DNA from: Apiotrichum sp. Y4204
Lineage: Eukaryota; Basidiomycota; Tremellomycetes; Trichosporonales; Trichosporonaceae
DNA: 64,000 nucleotides
Reading direction: 5' to 3'
NCBI GenBank assembly: GCA_025531455.1
Contig: JAMYHL010000005.1
Span: 434,001 to 498,000, forward strand
The stretch's first letter is position 1. The number at the start of each line of letters is the position of its first letter. This document shows positions 56,138-64,000 of this stretch, piece after piece. The translations under genes were made by a program, and so were the position numbers. Below the pieces are notes generated by a model, which made no database searches, was not told the origin of the DNA, and saw nothing but the letters and a program-made list of their open reading frames with translations.

Positions 56138-58755
56138 TGTCGAAACCCCTCCCCTCTCCCTTCTCAGTCCTCAATGATCTCCTATCGCTGCCACTCAAGA
56201 TAGCAACGCACTGTCTCTTGTGGGGCCAGTGCTCAAACATCCTGACTTCCCCAGAGGGCAACTGGGCCCCGGGATTGAACGGACGTCGCGCCGTGCTCGA
56301 TCTACCCGGCATGCGTCCCTAGTCCTATCTTTGCCATTCGTCGGGACGTGCCTTACTCCACATTGTGCTTCGTGCCACACAGAGATTGTGCCAGTCAGCG
56401 GCTGCCTCGACCTCGCGATAGCAATGCTCACAATGGTGCCACATTGCGCGACGGCGCGTGACATCTGCTGACATCGGCCTGATGGTTGCATGCGGGGCTA
56501 CTGGGCCCCACCCGGTATCATCCAGTTGCGCTTGACGGAGAACCCTCTTCTATCTTGAGCTGCCAAGTTTGGTTCTTGATGACTCCATGTGGTGCCAGTT
56601 TGAATCTAGGTTTCTTAGCGTCAAAGACATACCTAGGAACGCCACCGACAGTGCCACTGCTGTCTCGGCCGTCTGCACGGCCGTGCGGCGTCCTATACTG
56701 CGGGCCATATCGGTGTGGTCACCGTCATTCACGGCATCCTGGATAGTGTCTCCTGACCTGGTCGTGCCCCTCTTGACCCGAGCAGGCGTTATCCCCTGGT
56801 GCCTGGTACCCATATGTGCCATCAATGTTGCCCCATCTGCATCTGCACTGGCCATCCGCAATCGGCCACCGACTACTGGCTACCTGCCGCTGGCCTGGCC
56901 ATTGGCCTGGAGCCATCTGCTCCGATACGGGTCACTAGCCCGTGTTTAGTCTTGAAGTGTACCATTCTTAGTAGCTCCACTAGTGGTATCGCGACTACTG
57001 CAAGTTGTTCCAAGCACATCATTTGCTACGCGCGACCGCTCATAGCCCATGTTGTCCAACGTCCTCCTCACGATAACCTCATGGCCACCTCATGTAACCG
57101 GTCCCCGTGACAGGTTATAGACGGCAGGTAACCGCTTGGTGTGGAATGGGAAACGTTGCATGATGATGAGACAACCAGCATTGGCACTAGCGTGGAATGG
57201 AATGGCCGGTACCGGTGGTCAGCTGGCTATCAGCTACCTCTCTACAGTTTGGGTCTCTGAAGCTCGAGGGAGGGCTGAAGTCTCGTTTCAGTGAATGTGG
57301 ATAAGCGGTTCGTGATGCAGCACCAGGCAGCACGAGACCGCACGTCGACGGCATGAGACAGCACGCATGGGCCACACGAGTGGCAAGCCACGCTCACATA
57401 TTGTTGTATTGTGGATCACATGGTCGTGCCTGAGTCGCGTCGAGCCTACTCAGGTAGCGCAAGCCAGCCTGCCGTACAGATCCCTTATTTGTGCCAGTGT
57501 CCAAGTGGAGCCCATCAACAAGGTTATAGATAGTCGCCGGCGCCAAGAGAGCGCACGGTATGGAGTCTAGCTATTTTTGGGTTGCTATCGAAAGTGGGGC
57601 CTATAGGCCTTATGCTCAATAGAGATCTCGGTGGGCCCATCCGAGGACGACCGAATGGCGGCGGATCGCGTATCTCGTACCTCAGCGACACACTGCCCCC
57701 GAGTCCGATCGTCGAAGGTACCCGTTACGAGCCCCGGCTGCGCGAGTAACCTGCGGCGGTCGCTCGTGTGCTGGACGGCAAAGTACTCTGCGCACGAGCC
57801 GCAGTTTTAGCGATACCGGTCGGCCGGGACATGCATGTAGGAGATGGGACGTAGATCCGAGTGTTGTTGCAGTGTACCCCGCACAACCGTCCAGAGGTGT
57901 GCGTTCGTCAGAAAAGGGGACGACGTCAGATGCAGGAACAAGCGGGTCCCCAGGTTTGTGGTTCTCTGGAAGCTCACCCAGGTTCTGATCAAGTGCTAGT
58001 GTGCATCACAGGCCCTTCATTTTTCATCGCCGTTTCCCATACGATGGTATGGTTGTTGGTTGGCTCCGGGTAGTGTTACAGCGTGTTTGCATGCTGTAAT
58101 CTCATTGCTTATCGGACGACGGATCCGAGAGATAAGTGGATGCTGCGCAATTGTTGGTTCGAGCATGGCCCCCCGCCGGGTCCGGTCGGTATGCAGATCT
58201 CTCTCGGAATGGCAGTTGATCGCCGCGGATCGCCGCGGATTGCCCCGGACCGCGGACAGGATGTCCACGCGATGTTGTCTCTCATCTTATGCTTATGTTC
58301 GGATCCGGACTGACGCCGTCGCCCAAATTCTTCATCTCATTTTGGGAATGTGGCACTTTGATTACGATTAGTTGGCATCTCCACTATCTGCATCGTTGAG
58401 GTCGGTCGCTCATGCACATCCACCCACCTCTGCGTCCAGTGCCGATGGAGGTCAATGCTAACAACTACGGAACGGTCTTCCATGGGCACAGGGAATGGCA
58501 ATTATTCCAGAGCGTTTCACAGTCGCACAGTACCGGTCGCCTCGATACCGAGCCGTCCACGCGTGCAGCCTTACGGGCCGCCCGAAGCACAGACCGCTTG
58601 CGGGCCGCCCAGAGTCCGCTCGAAAGAAGACCTCCACGCGGCACACTCTGTCCTCTGATCCTCTGATCCTCTGTGACCGCGTTGTGCGCGTCTGCAATTC
58701 TAAACTCGTACTTTGCTCCACCCACCACTCTAACCCCTACGTTTCGTCTTGTTTC

Positions 58756-58763
58756 TATTATAA
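58756..58763 (+). promoter_or_regulatory. TATA-like element of the 58791 gene
   Basis: TATTATAAG lies about 30 bp before the ATG at 58791, implying a very short 5' leader if this ATG is used. Confidence 0.35.
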
Positions 58764-58790
58764 GCCTCGTACAAGTTCAGTTCAGATATA

Positions 58791-61700
58791 ATGTCAAGAA
58801 GAGACGCGACGGGCGGCTCTCCCGGTTCGGATTCATTTCCGGCCTCTGAAGACCCCGCATCAGCCAACGGCCTCGCAGTGCGCTTCTACGAGGACATATG
58901 TACTGTGACAGTAAAGGTGTCAGCGGCCGAGGTGGCACAATCATCGTCGGTCTTGCAGTCCGATGATGTCAACAGTCTCCCTCAAGCTACGGGACCGCCC
59001 TCCCCGACCGGCCGAAACTCTGATGTCGCGTCTCTGAACAGTTTACTCGGACTCCTCCTGGACGATGATTCTGACGCTGCATTGGAGGAGGTGACGCAAA
59101 CTCCCTACCCCAGCCCAGCTCAGAGCTCGACGCCCCTGCCGCCCACTCAGGACTCGGAGGCCCCCTGGTTCAACAATCTCCTTGGACATCTTCAAGACGA
59201 ACTCACGGAACATGTGCAGGCACTCCGCGAGGCTGTGACGGGTACGCCCCAGTCTCATGATATCCAAAGGACAGAGGCACCCGAGCATCCACCGCTGGAC
59301 GCAGATGCGGCCTCGAACGCGAGCTCTAATGGTCATGAACCAGATGTTGTTCCACCAGGTATGTCCCCTCATTTACATTGCTAAGTGAAGAAACATTCGT
59401 GAGCACCCAACGCAAGACCCAAAGCGACCGCAGACGGGAGAGGCGGCTGGGCCTTGCGAAGCGCGCCAAGTACCCGCTTACGGACACGATCATTATCGAA
59501 GGGTACGGCCTGCGCACGTGGATGGACGCCATGCGGCACCGCGAGGCATCCTGGAACAACCCCGACCTGCACAAAAACCGGCACAGAGAAAAACCCGGAC
59601 GCAAGGATATTCGGCCAGGCGTGCGGTACCGCGGCGAACCTGGCGTGGTGGGTGCCGTGCCCTGCGCCACCAAGTCGCCTGACCTGGCCAAACCGGCGAA
59701 AACAAGCGTTTCTGTGGATGCAACTGTGTCAGCGACCCACATTGTAGCGGAGTGGCAAAATGGCCACAGTGGTGAGCGAACTCCGGATGAGCTGGCTATC
59801 GTACCGAGAGCTGTGCTGATTTTAGTGTCGAGAACAATTGCGATACGTCTCCGCAACGCTTTCCGGAGCGGACAGATAAGGGTTAACGGACATGTGCAAG
59901 ATACAACCCAGAAGGAAGAAATGTCTTCGGACTCTGTTCAAATAACTTCGACTGCAAAGAAGACTTTGTCCAATATCCCGGCAGGCCAAGCACAGGCCGC
60001 GGCCGAACCCCTTCCCTGGGTCATCGATCCAGGTCGTGAGTGATCTCATCCCCTATGATTCTGGATACTCACATGCAGCCCCAACGCCGCTTTTGACACG
60101 TGTCCGAAGAAAGGTCTTGGGCGGACGTGCCGAGCCTGTCGATTACTCCAAGTCATGGGAGACGCAGGAGGGCTGGCCGCTGAGCGTCGAGGAGAAGAAG
60201 CTCATGCAGATCGACAACCTCAGCTTGGCGGGCGCGCGGGGCGAGTATCTCGAGCTCGACAGGGTCTTGCTCATTGACCGGCCTCCAGAGATTAGAGATC
60301 CCCGGGTTCTCGAGACGATCCAGTACACCTATGGCAAGCAGGCGACCAAGTGGCCGCTCACCATCAACCTCCTTACCATTCCACCAAGCTACGGCGGAAA
60401 CCTGCCCAAAGAAGCCGCCTACATGGTCAGCCTGCTCGCCAAGCAGCAGGTATGCGTTAAGCGCGCCAACCTGTCGTACACCAAAGAATCGTTTGATTGG
60501 TCTGCCCGCCGCCGCCTCCGCTGGGCCAACCTCGAGATGGACGGCGCTACGGCCTTCTTCTTGATTTGCTGTATTCGGCACAACGTCGAATGGTGCCAGG
60601 AGTTGCTGCGACTCTATCATGAAAATATTGCCCGTACTATCCGTAAATACTCGCTGTTAGCGCTGGTGGGGACTCCACCCGTCAAGCGATTCCTCAGTGG
60701 CCGCCAGCGCGCCTTCAGCTTCGATATGGACTTTACCCTCGTCCAAGCCCACCACGATATTCTTGTCGCACACATTCGCAATCCGATCCATCAGCAGAGA
60801 CAAGTCTTATCGTTCACTGTCGACGATCTGCTCTATTTCCTAGGATACTCGGAAGCCGCGTGGGCACGCAGCCTCCTGTACACCCGACACACCGATGTGG
60901 CGTACATTGGCCAGCAATTTGGGCTTGTCTATGCGGCCCTGATGAGCGCCATTGCCGACACTTTGGACGACAGAACCCAACGTGATGCAGATAAGGACGC
61001 CGCACTCGCAGCTCTCATTGCCCTTACCACTGGTTCTATTTCCGTCGGCGGAAGCTTCATTCCCGTCTCCGCGGCCGGTAACCTCCTCACCGATACCTCG
61101 AACAATGTTGGGGCGGTGCTATTCGACCGCGTCACGGCTCGGCACAAGCTCCGTCAGCAGGCCCTGCAGCTTGGTATCCACCGGATCACCACAGCTTTCA
61201 ATCTCAAGGTCCTCAGTGCAGCCGACAGTGGGGTCATCCCAGGCCTTGATCTGCTTTCGCCACCGTCCGACCCAGACTTGATTCCCATTGTCGTGCCAAC
61301 CATCAATCCACGCGTGCTCCGACCCACCCCCAACGATATCAGCGTCTTCAAGGCCTCAGCCTGCAATGTCATCTTGCTCACCTGCCACGGACTCGATATC
61401 GCACTGGACGGACAGTTGCTTGTTGTCGGGGACGCCCCAGCAGTCCAGCTGCTCCAGGAAGACACTTATCACCACACTGTGGAGCGGTACGACCCAGAAC
61501 CTGCCTTGCGCGAGGAGCTCGCCCTGCACTATCCGGAAAACGAGATTGACGCGTGGGTGCAGCTCATTGCCGAGTTTGCTCGACAGTCACAGTACCCGCA
61601 GATCATGGTGTGGAAAGAAAACTACAGGGACAATCTCGAACGCAAGTTACTCCAAGTCGTGAATCCCTGGAGCCAGCAGCTCGATCAGCTGCTCTTACAC

Positions 61701-61919
61701 AACAAACACAACAAACCGCGTGTCAAGCCCGACCCAACAACCCCACAAGGCAGACTCCGCGTCCTGATGGACGAGCTTGCCTGCCTGATAACACGTCGTC
61801 AGATGAAGGCTATTACCCCAGCAATGATTGCCGAGCAAGTGCGGTACTTCTTTATCGACCCGCCCACGCTGATCCACTTGAAGTCTGAGGGTGGTAAAGT
61901 AACTCCTTGGTTTTTGTAA
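58791..61919 (+). CDS. Unassigned large protein (orphan A)
   Basis: I do not recognise this protein. Three open frames join in phase through two good introns: exons 58791-59358, 59391-60035 and 60079-61919; 1017 residues. Intron 1 is 32 nt (GTATGT to GAAG, branch GCTAA) and intron 2 is 43 nt (GTGAGT to TGCAG). Residues 1-190 are disordered and acidic. Residues about 197-217 are strongly basic (RKTQSDRRRERRLGLAKRAK) and could bind nucleic acid or act as a nuclear signal. From about 430 to 1017 the protein looks folded and mostly helical, with segments such as LLTIPPSYGGNLPKEAAYMV, FSFDMDFTLVQAHHDILVAH and LLTCHGLDIALDGQLLVVGD. No catalytic motif is evident. It is convergent with orphan B, 181 bp away. 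Confidence 0.7.
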
Positions 61920-62100
61920 TCAGTGGTACATATAGTGGGCAGACATGGACGCTGGAAATATGGGAAGGAGAGCACATGGGACACTGGAGATGGCGAGGAG
62001 AATGAGAAAGGATGAGAGAAGCGGCGAGAGGTATAATCCAGCCATAACGACTATATCAAATGTCAGCCGAAAGGTTCGTTCCGTCCACGGGCGCATACCG

Positions 62101-63221
62101 TCATATGTCAGCCGTCATCACTGCCTTGATTTTATTAAGAGTGCCCTGGAGTGCTTGAGTGTGCTTGTCAAGTTCGGCCTTGATTCCTAGCAGGTCGTTC
62201 TCTTGTGGCTGAACAATCTCAATATCGTGTTGCGAGTCGTCGTTATCTGTTGCCTGGTGGCGTGCAGATCGGTCACACGCCTCTTGTAATTTTCTCGCGT
62301 GTCGTTCTCGCGTCCTCCGCAGCTCGTTCGCATGCTGGTCGCGTAGCTTCTTGAGCGATTTGGCATGCTCATTGCGAATCGCTTGCATGGCGCGTGAATG
62401 TTCCTTCTGCTGCGCTTGGAGTTCCCCCTCATGTTGTTCTCTTGCCGCCTGTAGCTCACGCTCATGTCGGTCGGCGGTACGCTGCTTTGCGGCTTCGTGG
62501 GATCGCCGTGTGGCGGCTAGTTCTTCCTTTGTTGCCGCGAGTAGCCGCTTGGTGGAATCGAGGATGACAGCCGGGTCCACTATTGTTGCTTGGGGCGATG
62601 GCGTTCGCCTAGCCAACGGAAGATTGTCGGAGAAGTGTACTGAACGGTGGTTGTGAGCGTTCACGGGCGGTCCATGGCGATAGCCCATAGGCGCATCTGG
62701 CTGCTGGTTGACGAGACCATTTTCGCCAGCGATAGGCCGACGGAGCGGAACAACAGTGGTGCGCCAAGGACATTGCTGATGTTTGTGGCGTTGGTGGAAT
62801 AAACATGGACCAAGCACGAGGGAGCCGTTGTCTAGCAGGTCTGGCACTGTGAACACTGCCCAAGCATTTCCACAGCGAAACTTGCAGTAGCTTTAGTCAG
62901 CAGCTATCGCGGGTAGGTATTTACGCACTAAAACGCAATGATGGGCCAGGTGTTGTGGGGAGGAACTTGGTCTGGACGGTTGACCGGTGATCTGTCGTAT
63001 GGAGGGAAGGCTTCCTGCACATCCCATAAGACGAGGTTGAGGGGATGAAGGTGCGGCCATCTGCGAAAGAACTCGTCAGTGGCGGGGGTGACGCCGTAGC
63101 CATGAAGCGGCCAGCGGTCAAGCGAGTGATGGCCTGGCGGCAACTGGTGAGCCTTGGGGGCTGGGACGAGGAGAAACTGAAGCCGTGGAGACATTCTGTC
63201 TCTGGCTGAAACGGGTGACAT
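62101..63221 (-). CDS. Unassigned coiled-coil protein with Cys/His cluster (orphan B)
   Basis: Not recognised. Exons 63221-62929 and 62890-62101 join in phase through a 38-nt intron (GTGCGT donor, CTGAC branch, AAAG acceptor); 360 residues. A second possible start is at 63194. The N-terminal 100 residues are Pro/Arg/Trp-rich. Around the splice site lies a candidate metal-binding cluster: Cys100, Cys104, Cys127, His130, His133, His135 and Cys138 (YYCKFRC and PCLFHQRHKHQQC). Residues 229-305 consist of seven consecutive 11-residue units, each starting with His, forming a coiled coil. A last amphipathic helix (LLGIKAELDKHTQALQGTL) ends the protein. It may form a unit with orphan A, based only on the convergent position. 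Confidence 0.68.
62269..62499 (-). repeat. Seven 33-bp coding units (11-residue repeat) in orphan B
   Basis: Residues 229-305 of orphan B divide exactly into seven units: HEAAKQRTADR, HERELQAAREQ, HEGELQAQQKE, HSRAMQAIRNE, HAKSLKKLRDQ, HANELRRTRER and HARKLQEACDR. Each starts with His, and most have a hydrophobic residue at position 5. The DNA copies have diverged, so the period is kept at protein level. Confidence 0.9.
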
Positions 63222-64000
63222 TGTAGATGAGAATCAGTGGTGAGAGATCACGATGTCAGCGATCAGAGATGAGAGAAAAGAACGGGCAGAGAGAGAGAAA
63301 ACAGTAAGAAAGGACGATGAAGAGGAAGGAAAGAATATGAATGACGATAAACACTTAAAATACGGAAAACAAAGCCTGGGCGCCTGTGAACCCGAGGATG
63401 GAAGGACAAGCAGAAGAGGACACAGTTCACTGTCGCTGCGTTAGCGGTCAATGGTAATCGAGTCAACCTCCGTCAACCAAAAGCAGACATGAAGGGGGAT
63501 GACAATGGTACGCAGAATAATCTGAGGGAAGACGAAACTGAGAAATAAAAATGATATTTAGTCAACAAATCTGGAGATCTGGAGATCTGGAGTTTGGGAA
63601 GGGAAGAATATGTCAGCATGTCAGAAGAGCAGCTGCCAGCATGCCAGTCAAGCAAAAGTGCCAGAGACCAGAGGGCAGAGGTCAGTCAAGTCAACTCGAG
63701 GTGACTCGAGTTGATGAAGCTGATGGTTCTAAGAACGACAAGGAAGAGAAGTCCGTCGTTGATCACAGCAGATCCAGGGGCCAGGGATTATGTGATTTTG
63801 GTAGCTTGGTTCTCGTCGTTCTCTCTCGTGCCTTGCACGCTAGGCCCACGCTAGGGGCTAGGCACGCGCCCGCGCTCCAGGCAATGTTTCAGCTCCACGC
63901 GCTTATCACGTGATTTTTCCTCTTGTGCGGGTTCAAATTCTTTTTGGTGGAGACCAGACTTTTCCTCCCTCTAGCGGTGTGGTGTAGCTGAACGGCTGCG
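63222..64000. other. Right-end non-coding region
   Basis: 779 bp upstream of orphan B to the window end. It is A/G-rich on the plus strand (63270-63370) and contains GGAGATCT repeats (63570-63592), a 10-bp inverted repeat (63691-63714), and ATCACGTGAT at about 63905, a palindromic E-box-like site. No gene can be supported. Confidence 0.5.
63691..63714. repeat. Perfect 10-bp inverted repeat with 4-nt loop
   Basis: TCAACTCGAG and CTCGAGTTGA are exact reverse complements separated by GTGA. It could be a binding site for a dimeric regulator or a chance hairpin. Confidence 0.6.

Larger units (their letters stand above)
56081..58790. other. 2.7 kb region without a supported gene
   Basis: The longest gene-free stretch of the window. 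Open frames are short on all six frames and none shows a motif. Composition is more even (less G/C) than in the gene blocks. Small tandem repeats occur at 58219-58245 (GATCGCCGCG units) and 58651-58674 (CCTCTGAT units). No transposon ends, long terminal repeats or reverse-transcriptase motifs were seen. The right end includes the promoter of the 58791 gene, with a TATTATAAG at about 58756. Confidence 0.5.

Noticed and set aside
56569..56949. 126-codon frame in the gene-free block, with a 103-codon frame on the other strand
   Set aside because: No motif, no supporting splice signals or neighbouring exons; overlapping frames of similar length on both strands suggest chance.
63975..64000. TAGCTGAACGG at the window end, fitting an A box
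   Set aside because: The window stops 26 bases in, so acceptor, anticodon and T arms cannot be tested. Sequence beyond 64000 is needed.

Overview
The window is nuclear DNA from a basidiomycete yeast. Nearly every gene is broken by very short spliceosomal introns, mostly 32 to 50 nt, with GTGAGT, GTAAGT or GTGCGT donors and a CTGAC or CTAAC branch site just before CAG or TAG. Coding DNA is GC-rich enough that long antisense ORFs appear opposite real genes. The gene set (NOT1, PRP4, CDC23, YJU2, Y14, TFIIIC, ACR3, OPT) and this intron style suggest Tremellomycetes, probably Trichosporonales. That placement is inference, because no rDNA or marker gene is present. I could place about 83 introns in 24 protein genes, and the exon lengths keep frame in every model.

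Layout. 1-7 kb: 3' end of the splicing factor YJU2, a zinc alcohol dehydrogenase and a large FUSC/ArAE-type membrane transporter. 7.5-12 kb: an omega-amidase/nitrilase and a short-chain dehydrogenase. 12-24 kb is a dense housekeeping block: CDC23, PRP4 kinase, a PX protein, COA6, UBC1, TRM10, an enoyl-CoA hydratase-like protein and a Nudix hydrolase. 24.8-31.6 kb: NOT1. 32.8-41.6 kb: monothiol glutaredoxin, the exon-junction protein Y14, a coiled-coil protein of unknown function and the arsenite pump ACR3. 41.9-49.2 kb: an intron-containing tRNA-Trp gene beside TFC3, the TFIIIC subunit that recognises tRNA promoters. 49.9-56.1 kb: RCF1, ERF4 and an OPT oligopeptide transporter.

The last 8 kb differ. 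A 2.7 kb stretch without a gene is followed by two convergent genes that I cannot assign to any family: a 1017-residue protein (58791-61919) and a 360-residue protein (63221-62101). The smaller one has a Cys/His cluster and seven exact-length 11-residue repeats that form a coiled coil. This is the accessory part of the window and the best place to look for something undescribed.

Most neighbours are unrelated in function. Several are divergent pairs with short shared promoters: CDC23/PRP4, PX/COA6, UBC1/TRM10, GRX/Y14 and TFC3/RCF1. Two genes serve respiratory-chain assembly (COA6, RCF1). Three concern pre-mRNA splicing or the exon junction (YJU2, PRP4, Y14). Apart from the unassigned pair, the main points for a second look are a TFC3 intron that appears to end in TG instead of AG, micro-exons of 11 and 18 nt in UBC1 and Y14, and a low-complexity insertion inside the TRM10 catalytic domain.
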